Shown in pieces: positions 14,602-21,354 of a stretch of DNA of 22,363 nucleotides. The notes beneath the pieces were generated by a model. That model did not search any database. It saw only the letters and a program-made list of their open reading frames with translations, and had not been told where the DNA came from. Positions within the stretch are counted from its first letter, which is position 1, and each line of letters starts with the position of its first letter. The position numbers and the translations under genes are program-made. The stretch is from the IMG/VR virus record IMGVR_UViG_3300024308_000064, positions 1-22,363 of that record. One strand, given 5' to 3'. This DNA is from a virus.

Positions 14602-14903
14602 CCCAACACAAAAACGCCCAACCCAACACACACCCAACACACCACAAACCCAGCAAAACCAAGGCTTTCAAAGCATCTGTGTTGGGTGTGTTGGGTTTGT
14701 TGGGGTTTTCAGTCCTCGCGTGGGGAAATAAAGCGCCGCCGTCTTGGAGTGTTTCAGCCGCTGAAAATGAATGCGCGCACGCCTGCGCGCGTGGGCAAAC
14801 CCAACACACCCCACACAGCCAGCCAGAAACCGCGCCGCACAAGGCTTGCGCCTGTGTAGGGTTGCCAGAACAGACCCGACACAAACCCAACACACCCAAC
14901 ACA
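14602..14903. repeat. CCCAACACA iterons, candidate replication origin
   Basis: The 342-base gap (14575-14916) between the Q-like and primase genes has exact copies of CCCAACACA at 14602, 14622, 14633, 14800, 14886 and 14895, and inverted TGTGTTGGG at 14678 and 14687. Two pairs are in direct tandem, 9 bases apart. Near-copies lie at 14617, 14696, 14809, 14853 (inverted) and 14875. Between the clusters are the dyads TTTCAG-CCG-CTGAAA (14752-14766) and GCGCG/CGCGC near 14774-14790. Iterons beside a phage primase-helicase gene suggest an origin, by analogy with P4. Confidence 0.65.
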
Positions 14904-14916
14904 ACACCGGGCGCAC

Positions 14917-17634
14917 TCATGCCGCGCCTGCCTTCACGTGGTCCCACGAGTCCACCGCCCAGCCGCTCACGCGCGCACGCTCCCGCCATTCCTCGACGTG
15001 CTTGCCCAGCGCGGCCGCCGTTGTGGATGGTGGCAGGAAGGCCTGCTCGCCCGAGGGGAAGAAGAACGCCCCGAAGCGCCGACTGAGGCCAGCCGACCAG
15101 GGAATCGCCCGCGTCTTCTCCATCCCCGGCGCCGTGCTGATGAACAGCGAGAACTTCGTCTGGCTCATCGAGTGCTCTTTGTTCCGGTGGCACCACTCCA
15201 GGAAGAGCGAGTACAGGTCCGAACTCAGGCACGCACCCCACAGGCCCTTGCCCAGCTCGCCCACCTGCCACAGGTGCAGGAAGGTCTGCCAGCTCGCCCT
15301 GCTCAGCGCCACCAGGCGCTCACGGGCCGGCGTCACCGGGGGCTTGGTCTGCGGGTCGAAGTCGCCCAGCTCAACGCTCAGCAGCCAGCCATACAGCGCC
15401 TCTACGCCGCCGTTGGCCAGTTCGTGCTTGATCGCCTTCTGCCGTTCGGCCGGCAGCTTCTCCTCGGGCCACATCACCAGGAAGCGCCGGTCGCTGTCGC
15501 TGATCGGCCACGGCATGATCTCGTTCGAGAGGAACACCGCATTCATGTGGCTGGCTTCTTCCCAGCCGTTCACGAACTTGCTCTCGATGCGCACCGTCTG
15601 GCCGGTGATCAACTGCTTGATCTTGCCCACCTGGTTGTAGCGCTGGTCGCGGGACACAACTTCCTCGAACACCGCCCACAGCTTGCCGCTCTGCCAGGCG
15701 TTGAAGTTCCCCTCCAGCTGCGTCTGCCCCACCGTGGCCGAGTACTGGCCGTAGAGCATCCCCATCACCACCGAAAACAGCAGGCTCTTGCCCGAGCCTT
15801 CGATGATCGAGTGCATCAGCACTGCCGTGTCCATCTTCGCGCCCGTGTGCTGCAGCGGGTACGCCAGCCAGCGGGTCAGCCACTCCACCGCCTTCTCCTC
15901 GTGGTTACACAGGAAGGCGATCAGCCAGCGCAGGTTCTCGCACGCGTTCAGATTGTTTGCCGGCTCCAGCGGCAGCCCCTCGAAGGTGTTGATGTATACC
16001 GCCGGGTCATGCGTCATGGTCGGGTCGAACACGATGTGGTTCATGTCCACCACGCGCCGCTCCGGACTGTTCAGCCACAGGCTGTACGCATCACCCAGCG
16101 CCATCTTCACCGCGCCCTCGGCAATGCGCCGCTTCTTTGCGTAGTCCCACACATCCTTGGTGCCGTCGATGTACACGTACCGCACCAGGGGTGGCATCAC
16201 CACATCGCCGACCGCCTTGCCGGCCATCGTCCGGGCCTGCTCGATATCGCGTACCCACTCCTCGCTGACGCGCTTCTTCGTCGAGTCAGTGACCGCGCTC
16301 CATTCCTTGAACTTGTCCTTGCCCACGTGCGCCTCGAAGGCCGCCCGCTTCATCTTCTTCGCCTTGTCGATGTCCCACACATGCGTGGTGCCTTCGATCA
16401 AGGCATAGCGCCGCAGCAAGCCCCTGAGGCTCAGCCCCTCCCCCGCCCCCCCGTTGTCGGAGCTGCCGGGCTCGCCGCCGGCCTCAGGTTCGGTTGGGGA
16501 CGGGGGAAGGTCGCCCACCGGTGGCGGCTCAGGCGGCCTCGGGGCGGAGCGCTTGTGCTCCAGGCCAAGCGATCGCGCAGCAGCCTTGATCGCCGCCGAG
16601 GTGTCGCCGTTGTGCTCAAGGATGCAGTACACATCGAAGGCATCGTTCATGTGCCCATTGGCAAGCGGGTCGGAGCCATGGTGCGAATACAGGCGCTGCT
16701 CGCCCTGCTCATCCACCACATTCACCCCGGGCAGGCCGGTGGAGCTCTGCGGCGCGAGCCACTTGCGCCCGCGTTTGATGTAGCCATGCCGCTGCAGCAG
16801 GCTCTCGATATCGGTCGCCCGGTTGAAGCTGTCGATCACCGAGGGATGCTCACCGGCCGGCAACCGCGGCGGCGAACTCTTCTTCACCTTGGCCGGCGGC
16901 TTGGTAGCGGCCGGCGCCCAGGGGCAGGCCTCCAGCGCCGTGCGCTTGAAGATGTCCCAGTTCTGCCAAGTCTTTACCAGGTCGCTGGGCAATTCGATCA
17001 GGCCATCGGCCGGCGGGTTGCGCCAGAAGTACGGCTCGCCAGTGTCCGGGTGGATCGAAGGCGGTAGCACATCCTGCACCGCCCCGGCCCGCAGCTCGAA
17101 CACCGTCACCGGCGCGAACTCCCTCTGCCGCGCCTGCATGGCCTCGATCTGTGCCTTGTCGTTAGTGTCCCGCGCCTGTTTCAGTGCTGCTGTGGCCAGC
17201 TTGTGCTTGCTGCCGTCCGGGTCCAGCGGGTTCGGCCAGCTCAGCGAGTGGCGGCTGAACTCCAGGCCCTCCGGCATCTTGAACAGGATGCGGAAGCGCG
17301 CCGGGTTGCCCACCAGCGTCGGGTAAACCACCGCCATGTCATCCAGGTTGATGCCCAGCACATCGCTGAACACCTGGCGGCTGTACTCCACATGGTCCAC
17401 GTCCAGCGAGCACACGCCGCTCGGGCCAAGCACCACGCCCATGTTGTGCTTCGGGTGCTTCGTCCAGAACGCCTCGGCCTGGTCAGCATCGGTGATGTAC
17501 CCGCCAGGCTTGTTCCAGCCATTGCCCTTCGGGGCCTTCTGCCCCGGGTCGATGGGCACCAGGGCCAGCTTGAAGATTTCGATATAGCGCCGCGCCCAGG
17601 CGGCCATATTCTTCGGAGCTGCTGTCTTAGTCAT
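14917..17634 (-). CDS. Primase-polymerase / helicase replication protein
   Basis: A 905-residue two-part replication enzyme. The N-terminus resembles the bifunctional primase-polymerase domain: YIEIFKLALVPIDPGQKAPK, metal-binding Asp78 and Asp80 in GVCSLDVDH, and PPSIHPDTGEPYFW. A linker rich in Pro, Glu and Gly follows the middle region. The C-terminal third is an SF3/D5-like helicase with Walker A EGSGKS at about 612-617, KLWAVFEEVVSRD, the sensor-like HMNAVFLSNEIMPWP, and an Arg-finger candidate in DSDRRFLVMWP. It should prime and unwind at the origin, probably the iteron region right after its stop. ATG 17634 is preferred; a TTG 27 bases upstream keeps the frame open. Ribosome site is weak. 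P4 alpha has a comparable primase-helicase organisation. Confidence 0.9.
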   Translation of the reverse strand: MTKTAAPKNMAAWARRYIEIFKLALVPIDPGQKAPKGNGWNKPGGYITDADQAEAFWTKHPKHNMGVVLGPSGVCSLDVDHVEYSRQVFSDVLGINLDDMAVVYPTLVGNPARFRILFKMPEGLEFSRHSLSWPNPLDPDGSKHKLATAALKQARDTNDKAQIEAMQARQREFAPVTVFELRAGAVQDVLPPSIHPDTGEPYFWRNPPADGLIELPSDLVKTWQNWDIFKRTALEACPWAPAATKPPAKVKKSSPPRLPAGEHPSVIDSFNRATDIESLLQRHGYIKRGRKWLAPQSSTGLPGVNVVDEQGEQRLYSHHGSDPLANGHMNDAFDVYCILEHNGDTSAAIKAAARSLGLEHKRSAPRPPEPPPVGDLPPSPTEPEAGGEPGSSDNGGAGEGLSLRGLLRRYALIEGTTHVWDIDKAKKMKRAAFEAHVGKDKFKEWSAVTDSTKKRVSEEWVRDIEQARTMAGKAVGDVVMPPLVRYVYIDGTKDVWDYAKKRRIAEGAVKMALGDAYSLWLNSPERRVVDMNHIVFDPTMTHDPAVYINTFEGLPLEPANNLNACENLRWLIAFLCNHEEKAVEWLTRWLAYPLQHTGAKMDTAVLMHSIIEGSGKSLLFSVVMGMLYGQYSATVGQTQLEGNFNAWQSGKLWAVFEEVVSRDQRYNQVGKIKQLITGQTVRIESKFVNGWEEASHMNAVFLSNEIMPWPISDSDRRFLVMWPEEKLPAERQKAIKHELANGGVEALYGWLLSVELGDFDPQTKPPVTPARERLVALSRASWQTFLHLWQVGELGKGLWGACLSSDLYSLFLEWCHRNKEHSMSQTKFSLFISTAPGMEKTRAIPWSAGLSRRFGAFFFPSGEQAFLPPSTTAAALGKHVEEWRERARVSGWAVDSWDHVKAGAA

Positions 17635-17650
17635 GCGGCGCCCCGCTCGA

Positions 17651-17695
17651 AGTGATTCCAATCACTGTTTGATGGCACCATTTGCCAATCAACAG
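17651..17695. promoter_or_regulatory. Two dyads between divergent primase and membrane-protein genes
   Basis: AGTGATT-CC-AATCACT (17651-17666) is a perfect inverted repeat. Next to it, CTGTTTGATGGCA and TGCCAATCAACAG (17665-17695) form an imperfect dyad around CCATT. Both lie upstream of the plus-strand gene at 17718 and of primase on the other strand. They look like operators for a regulator of the plus-strand gene; no convincing promoter hexamers were found. Confidence 0.5.
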
Positions 17696-17717
17696 TTCTA
17701 TGGAAGGAGATCGAACT

Positions 17718-18275
17718 ATGGAGACAGCCATCCTCTGGATGGAAGCGCACCAAGGCCTGGCAAGTTGGGCGCAGGCAATCGGCGCGATGATTGCTCTGGG
17801 AATAGCGATTTGGGTGCCAGCTCACCAACATGCTCAGGCGACTCGCCTCATGCTCGAACAGCGAGAACTCGAGGTACGCAATCTCCTGAGCTCTTTCGCA
17901 GCCATGGCTGATTGGGGTGATCGAACCTTCACTAAGTACGAAGTAGTGCTTCAGCAAGATGACGTCATTGCTAAGACGAGGGAAAAATACATACCTGAAG
18001 CGCATGAGCGTGTGGGAAGGATTTTTGAGAACTTCCCTTACCACAACCTGCCGAGCTATGAGCTGACAAAACATGCAATGGAGGTCAGGGACGCGGCATT
18101 CTTTGTAAACACCAATATCCACGTGGGCGCGACCAGGATGATCGCCGGCACGATTGATATCGTTCACTTTCGAAAGTTCTACCACCAGCAAGTCGAGCTC
18201 TACTCCGATCTCGTTCAGCAATATCACCTGCTCATGAATGATTACTTGGCCACGTCCAAGATCATGAAACGCTGA
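17718..18275 (+). CDS. Single-pass membrane protein of unknown function, probable accessory gene
   Basis: A 185-residue protein encoded opposite to its neighbours, inside the minus-strand early operon. ATG 17718 follows GGAAGGAGA, a strong ribosome site. One membrane segment (WAQAIGAMIALGIAIWV, about residues 18-36) is followed by a long helical, charged cytoplasmic part (HAQATRLMLEQRELEVRNLL and onward) ending in VELYSDLVQQYHLLMNDYLA. No catalytic motif is evident. The gene is visibly richer in A and T than the genes around it, suggesting recent acquisition. Orientation, own upstream dyads and composition suggest a gene expressed in the lysogen, such as a superinfection-exclusion or defence factor; that is inference. 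A minus-strand frame over the same bases lacks these signals. Confidence 0.8.
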   Translation: METAILWMEAHQGLASWAQAIGAMIALGIAIWVPAHQHAQATRLMLEQRELEVRNLLSSFAAMADWGDRTFTKYEVVLQQDDVIAKTREKYIPEAHERVGRIFENFPYHNLPSYELTKHAMEVRDAAFFVNTNIHVGATRMIAGTIDIVHFRKFYHQQVELYSDLVQQYHLLMNDYLATSKIMKR

Positions 18276-18282
18276 AGTTTGC

Positions 18283-18489
18283 TCATCCACGCCGCACCTC
18301 CCGCAGCCCCTGGCATTCCACGCAGAAGCGGCAACCCGGCACTGCAAGGCGCCGGGCTTCGGGGATATCGCTACGGCAGGACTCGCACTCCAGGGCGCTC
18401 TCGCCCTGGTACTGCACGCGGTTGGCGATGGCATGCTGCAGGCGTTCGTCCTGCAGGCGCTGCGCCTGCTCGAATTGGGCCTCATCCAT
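18283..18489 (-). CDS. TraR/DksA-type zinc-finger protein
   Basis: A 68-residue protein with an N-terminal helix (MDEAQFEQAQRLQDERLQHA) and a four-Cys zinc finger: CESC, then CRFCVECQ. This is the short TraR-like layout found in many phages and conjugative elements; TraR binds the RNA polymerase secondary channel and shifts promoter choice without ppGpp. The start overlaps the CII-like stop by 8 bases, so the two are likely co-translated. The acidic tip (DEAQFE) is near the N-terminus as in TraR. Confidence 0.87.
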   Translation of the reverse strand: MDEAQFEQAQRLQDERLQHAIANRVQYQGESALECESCRSDIPEARRLAVPGCRFCVECQGLREVRRG

Positions 18490-18970
18490 CCTGACGGCCC
18501 TCCATCGCGGCGCGGGCGCCGGCCATGATGCCGAGCACAGCGCGGATCACCTCATTGCCGTGATGCTCGAGCAGTGCCACCTCGTGGGGCTGCCACACGT
18601 TGTCGGCCGCGCCGGTGTGCAGACTGCCCACGAACTGGCCTTCCTTCTGCAGCAGCTCGCCCACCGCCTTGAGTGCATCCTTGGTGGCACGCACAGGCTT
18701 GGGCTTGAACCACACCGCCCCGGCCGGGCGCATCAGCGCATCGAGCAGGCGCGGGTCCTGGCTTGCGCCGATGATCTCCTCCAGCTCGTCTGGCGTTGGC
18801 CAGCGCGCCTCGAAGTCGAACTTCAGCTTCTTCTGCAGGGCATCCAGATCCATGCCCAGGTCGAGTGCGAGGCCAGTGACCCCGCCGCGATAGTCGCGCC
18901 CAGCGCGGTAAAGCGCCTGGCGGATGGAGAGAACCGGACCAGCGTCCGGCAAAAGGTCAAGTCGGCTCAT
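18482..18970 (-). CDS. CII-family phage regulatory protein
   Basis: A 162-residue protein fitting the phage regulatory protein CII (CP76) family. The N-terminal part (LSIRQALYRAGRDYRGGVTG, then LALDLGMDLDALQKKLK) is a helix-turn-helix in which LAxxLGM leads to a pairing helix. The middle (WPTPDELEEIIGASQDPRLL) and the C-terminal helices (ALKAVGELLQKEGQFVG) are typical of the family. It lies downstream of cro, as lambda cII does, and should influence the lysis-lysogeny choice. ATG 18970 has GGGG about 5 bases upstream, just next to a strong hairpin (18982-19003) that may control its translation. Confidence 0.85.
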   Translation of the reverse strand: MSRLDLLPDAGPVLSIRQALYRAGRDYRGGVTGLALDLGMDLDALQKKLKFDFEARWPTPDELEEIIGASQDPRLLDALMRPAGAVWFKPKPVRATKDALKAVGELLQKEGQFVGSLHTGAADNVWQPHEVALLEHHGNEVIRAVLGIMAGARAAMEGRQDG

Positions 18971-18981
18971 GCTTACCCCAA

Positions 18982-19003
18982 GCCGGCCCCAGACGGGGCC
19001 GGC
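18982..19003 (-). promoter_or_regulatory. Strong hairpin beside the CII-like ribosome site
   Basis: GCCGGCCCC/GGGGCCGGC, a perfect 9-pair stem with a 4-base loop (AGAC on plus). In the minus-strand transcript it ends 11 bases before the CII-like ATG, with GGGG in between. There is no T-run, so translational control or a Rho-type pause is likelier than intrinsic termination. Confidence 0.6.
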
Positions 19004-19062
19004 AGCGTGCTGTGCTTGATCCGGCCGGCGCGAGTCAGAGAACGCACCGCCCGGGGCCTACA

Positions 19063-19300
19063 CCGCGCAAGGGGTCAGAGTCCCTGCGCGGGTTACTACC
19101 GAAAGCCGCCGTTTAACGACATAGCCAGCCAGCAGGGCTTCCCCTACTATTTCGGCTACGGCGACCTGATGCTCCCCACATGTGCTGTGTCCGCATCAGG
19201 CGTCGTGCGCCTGCCGAGGGGTCAGAGCCTCGTCAGGCAAGGCGCGGGAGGTCAGAGTCCCGCGCCACCCGCCGCCCTGGAGGTCAGAGTCCAGAGCGGC
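19063..19300. repeat. Hairpin array with a shared GGTCAGAG loop
   Basis: The 360-base cro-cII interval has no convincing gene. It holds four hairpins whose stems differ but whose loop is GGTCAGAG (CTCTGACC on the minus strand). 19063-19091: 10 pairs with one bulge around the core at 19073-19080. 19209-19238: 5 pairs, one mismatch, 5 pairs. 19241-19266: perfect 9 pairs. 19271-19300: 5 pairs, one mismatch, 5 pairs. The last three are packed at 30-32 base spacing. A degenerate copy (AGTCAGAG, weak stem) is at 19033. A separate 8-pair stem CCTGATGC/GCATCAGG brackets 19165-19200. Different stems with a fixed loop point to a structured RNA or DNA recognition element. Confidence 0.78.
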
Positions 19301-19305
19301 ACCCC

Positions 19306-19327
19306 GCTGGCCCCCTCGGGGGCCAGC
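19306..19327 (-). terminator. Hairpin right after the cro-like gene
   Basis: GCTGGCCCC/GGGGCCAGC around CTCG, a 9-pair stem starting 3 bases beyond the cro-like stop codon. No T-run follows on the minus strand, so it may be a pause site or a tR1-like Rho-dependent site rather than an intrinsic terminator. It continues the hairpin row at 19209-19300 but lacks the shared loop. Confidence 0.45.
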
Positions 19328-19330
19328 ACC

Positions 19331-19534
19331 TTAGGCCGCCCTGCGGCGACTACCAACCGGGCGAATTTCGTATGCCTGCCAATTGCCATTCGGCAGCTGG
19401 CGCACCCGAATATCTCGACCGGATTTGATCATCTGAGATATCGCGCTCTGCGTTACCCCGATCAGCAAAGCCAACTCAGGCTGCGTCTTACCTTCAGCAA
19501 ATGCGGCCAGGGTTTGGCCAGTAAACTCATCCAT
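19331..19534 (-). CDS. Cro-like repressor
   Basis: A 67-residue protein with a helix-turn-helix (GKTQPELALLIGVTQSAISQ) and a basic C-terminus (RPVGSRRRAA). Size and position, divergent from the CI-like gene and first in the early operon, are those of Cro, which shuts off repressor synthesis and favours lytic growth. Two in-frame ATGs are close together; ATG 19534 is preferred because GAGGG is 7 bases upstream, while ATG 19540 is only one base from it. Confidence 0.87.
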   Translation of the reverse strand: MDEFTGQTLAAFAEGKTQPELALLIGVTQSAISQMIKSGRDIRVRQLPNGNWQAYEIRPVGSRRRAA

Positions 19535-19553
19535 CACCATGCCCTCGATGGGT

Positions 19554-19577
19554 AGTGCCGGAGATATTAGTGGCACT
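19554..19577. promoter_or_regulatory. Operator dyad over the early promoter
   Basis: AGTGCC and GGCACT flank 12 central bases and cover the -10 box of the cro promoter. A bound CI or Cro dimer here would block early transcription. Confidence 0.55.
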
Positions 19578-19592
19578 TCTTTTGACAAGCAA
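19564..19592 (-). promoter_or_regulatory. Early rightward-type promoter for cro (minus strand)
   Basis: Minus-strand -35 TTGCTT (19592-19587), 17-base spacer, -10 TAATAT (19569-19564). It sits about 30 bases before the cro-like start and overlaps the dyad at 19554-19577. An alternative -35 TTGTCA with -10 TATCTC (16-base spacer) lies a few bases downstream. Confidence 0.55.
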
Positions 19593-19611
19593 GAAAAAAG
19601 AAGCGCAGCTG

Positions 19612-19639
19612 TTTGCCGTAGATAAGTGATGCTTATACA
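19612..19639 (+). promoter_or_regulatory. Repressor-maintenance promoter for the CI-like gene
   Basis: -35 TTTGCC (19612-19617), 16-base spacer, -10 TATACA (19634-19639). Expected start of RNA is about 19645-19648, at the ATG, so the mRNA may be leaderless as for lambda cI. Confidence 0.45.
19622..19636. promoter_or_regulatory. Second operator-like dyad
   Basis: ATAAG-TGATG-CTTAT is a perfect 5-5-5 dyad overlapping the -10 of the CI-like promoter. Its arms differ from those of the dyad at 19554-19577, so the two may be bound by different proteins. Confidence 0.45.
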
Positions 19640-19647
19640 TTGTGGAA

Positions 19648-20454
19648 ATGGACATAACCCCTGAAATCCAGCAGGCCGAAGCGGCTGCACTCAAAGCCAT
19701 CATGAAGGCACGCAAGCTGACTGATGCGACCCTGACACAGGATCGCATTGCAGACCTGTGCGGCTGGTCCGGTCAGAGCGTCGTCAGCCAGTACGCCAAC
19801 GGCAAAATCCCGCTCAACATCCCCGCCCTGATAAAGTTCGCCCAGGTGCTCAATTTCGCACCAGTCGAAGTCAGCCCTCGTTTGGCCAGGCTCTTTGGCG
19901 ATACGAGCTACCCGCCCTCCCAAATTGCTCACGAACTTACTCAGCCAGCCCCCGAAGCTCCGGCCGAACCCCAGGGGCATGTGGACATTTACCCGATAGA
20001 GGTGTGGGACGATCAAACCCCTCTAGGCCCTGAAGAGGTAGAGCTCCCTTTCTATAAGGAAGTCGAGCTGTCTGCTGGTAAAGGATCGGAAGTAATGCTG
20101 GAAACAAGCGGCAGGAAGCTGCGATTCGGACGCCGCAGCCTTCAACGCAAGGGTGTTGAACCTGAGTCCGCCGCATGCGCCGCCGTCACTGGTAATAGCA
20201 TGGAGCCGGTCCTTCCGGACGGGTCCACAGTAGGTATCGACACCTCCCGCAAGCAGGTGCAGGACGGCAAGATGTACGCCATCGACCACGCTGGCCAGCT
20301 ACGTGTAAAACTACTCTATCGGTTGCCTGGCGGAGGCCTGAGAGTCCGCAGCTACAACGAAGCGGAGCACCCCGACGAGCGCTATGAAGGGGACTACGTT
20401 GAAAACCACATCCGCATCATCGGCAAGGTTTTCTGGTACTCAGTGCTTCTGTGA
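19648..20454 (+). CDS. CI-like repressor with S24 (LexA-type) self-cleavage domain
   Basis: A 268-residue prophage repressor. The N-terminus holds a helix-turn-helix (TQDRIADLCGWSGQSVVSQY, then ANGKIPLN). The C-terminus is an S24 peptidase: nucleophile Ser184 in VTGNSMEPVLPDGS, general-base Lys221 in LRVKLLYR, and a candidate Ala-Gly cleavage bond in VELSAGKGSE. It should be cleaved when RecA is activated, so the prophage should be DNA-damage inducible. No Shine-Dalgarno is visible; the -10 box is so close that the message may begin at ATG 19648. A GTG at 19642 is an alternative start. It diverges from cro and is followed by a terminator. Confidence 0.94.
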   Translation: MDITPEIQQAEAAALKAIMKARKLTDATLTQDRIADLCGWSGQSVVSQYANGKIPLNIPALIKFAQVLNFAPVEVSPRLARLFGDTSYPPSQIAHELTQPAPEAPAEPQGHVDIYPIEVWDDQTPLGPEEVELPFYKEVELSAGKGSEVMLETSGRKLRFGRRSLQRKGVEPESAACAAVTGNSMEPVLPDGSTVGIDTSRKQVQDGKMYAIDHAGQLRVKLLYRLPGGGLRVRSYNEAEHPDERYEGDYVENHIRIIGKVFWYSVLL

Positions 20455-20476
20455 GGCCAGCCCCCCTGCACACAAG

Positions 20477-20497
20477 GCCGCCTCCGGGCGGCTTTTT
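20477..20497 (+). terminator. Terminator after the CI-like gene
   Basis: GCCGCC-TCCG-GGCGGC followed by TTTTT, 22 bases after the CI-like stop codon. It separates repressor transcription from the next plus-strand operon. Confidence 0.9.
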
Positions 20498-20529
20498 CAT
20501 GAGTCCAACACAATTTATAAGTAACACTG

Positions 20530-20558
20530 TTGACATGATAAATTAGTAGAGCTAATTT
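20530..20558 (+). promoter_or_regulatory. Promoter of the plus-strand accessory operon with internal dyad
   Basis: Consensus -35 TTGACA (20530-20535), 17-base spacer, -10 TAATTT (20553-20558). The dyad AATTAG-TAGAG-CTAATT (20541-20557) covers the spacer and -10, so a repressor could block it. The local stretch is A/T-rich, unlike its surroundings. Confidence 0.68.
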
Positions 20559-20597
20559 TGCTCGCGTACCCACTCTCTGACCTCTGGAGTACGCGAC

Positions 20598-20777
20598 ATG
20601 CAAACGACACAGCACAGCTCTACCTGCCAGGTGCATGCACACCCGGCCCTCCATTACAGCCTCGTCATGCAGGTGCGCCGCCAGGCGCGTGACGCAGGCT
20701 GCCAATACGTCACCCGCAAGCAATGGAGCAGCTCCAAGCCGAGCACCCCCGGCCCGTTCGGAGGTGACGCAGCATGA
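20598..20777 (+). CDS. Small protein of unknown function
   Basis: A 59-residue open frame, first in the plus-strand operon: MQTTQHSSTCQVHAHPALHY to TPGPFGGDAA. It has GGAG 8 bases before the ATG, lies directly downstream of the promoter at 20530-20558, and its stop overlaps the kinase start by 4 bases (ATGA), which argues that it is translated. The sequence is rich in His, Ser, Gln and Arg with two Cys residues, and has no membrane segment or recognisable domain. Confidence 0.7.
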   Translation: MQTTQHSSTCQVHAHPALHYSLVMQVRRQARDAGCQYVTRKQWSSSKPSTPGPFGGDAA

Positions 20778-21343
20778 GCCAGATCCTGATCGGCCTCGCC
20801 GGCCGCGCCCGTGTGGGCAAGGACACTGTGGCCCGCTACCTGGCGGCGCACCTCACCCTCATCAGCTACGCCTTCGCCGACCCGCTCAAGCAGGCCCTGG
20901 CCAGCATGTTCCACCTCACCGCCGCCCAGCTGGAAGGCGCCGAGAAGGAGCAGCCCCTGCCCTGGCTGGGCAAGTCTCCGCGCGAGCTGATGCAGCTGCT
21001 CGGCACCGAATGGGGCCGCGATCTGGTGCACCCGCAACTCTGGCTGCTGCTCGCCGAGCAGAACCTGCAGCTACTGGCCGAGCACGACCAGGCCATGAAA
21101 GGCGTGGTGATCCGCGACGTGCGCTTCAACAACGAAGCCGCCTGGATCCGCAGCAAGGGTGGCGTGATCTTGCACATCACCCGGCCAGACGCGGCGGCGG
21201 TCGCGGAGCACCCCAGCGAGAGCGGCGTCCGGGCCTACGCCACGGACTTCACACTGGTCAACGACGGCACCCTGGAGCACCTCTACGACGAGGTCGACCG
21301 CTTCATCAGTCAGCTCCAGCGCCATCGCCGCCACGCCGCCTGA
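20774..21343 (+). CDS. Deoxynucleoside monophosphate kinase-like protein
   Basis: A 189-residue P-loop kinase. Walker A is GLAGRARVGKDTVARYL near the N-terminus. A nucleotide-site region (YAFADPLKQALASMF), a substrate-binding segment (PRELMQLLGTEWGRDLVHPQ) and VVIRDVRFNNEAAWI follow, all as in phage dNMP kinases of the T4 gp1 type. It phosphorylates dNMPs to dNDPs and so feeds DNA replication. It is co-translated with the 59-residue gene. The C-terminal segment (VNDGTLEHLYDEVDRFI) is the usual final beta-helix unit. Confidence 0.88.
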   Translation: MSQILIGLAGRARVGKDTVARYLAAHLTLISYAFADPLKQALASMFHLTAAQLEGAEKEQPLPWLGKSPRELMQLLGTEWGRDLVHPQLWLLLAEQNLQLLAEHDQAMKGVVIRDVRFNNEAAWIRSKGGVILHITRPDAAAVAEHPSESGVRAYATDFTLVNDGTLEHLYDEVDRFISQLQRHRRHAA

Positions 21344-21354
21344 GGCCCGCCGCC

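Noticed and set aside
14602-14903. CRISPR array
   Set aside because: The repeats are nine bases, in both orientations, with irregular spacing and no uniform spacers.
14938-17067. 709-codon plus-strand open frame across the primase gene
   Set aside because: Antisense shadow: composition is Arg/Leu/Ala/His-rich without a recognisable domain, while the minus strand has primase and helicase motifs.
17631-18485. 284-codon minus-strand open frame over the membrane-protein gene
   Set aside because: Its ends are shadows of the TraR-like and primase starts, it has no ribosome site, and the plus-strand gene has a strong one and a membrane segment.
18422-19555. 377-codon plus-strand open frame through cII, the hairpin array and cro
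   Set aside because: It runs antisense to two regulators and its repeated RGQS peptides come from the hairpin loops; loop spacings of 30 and 32 bases do not hold one frame.
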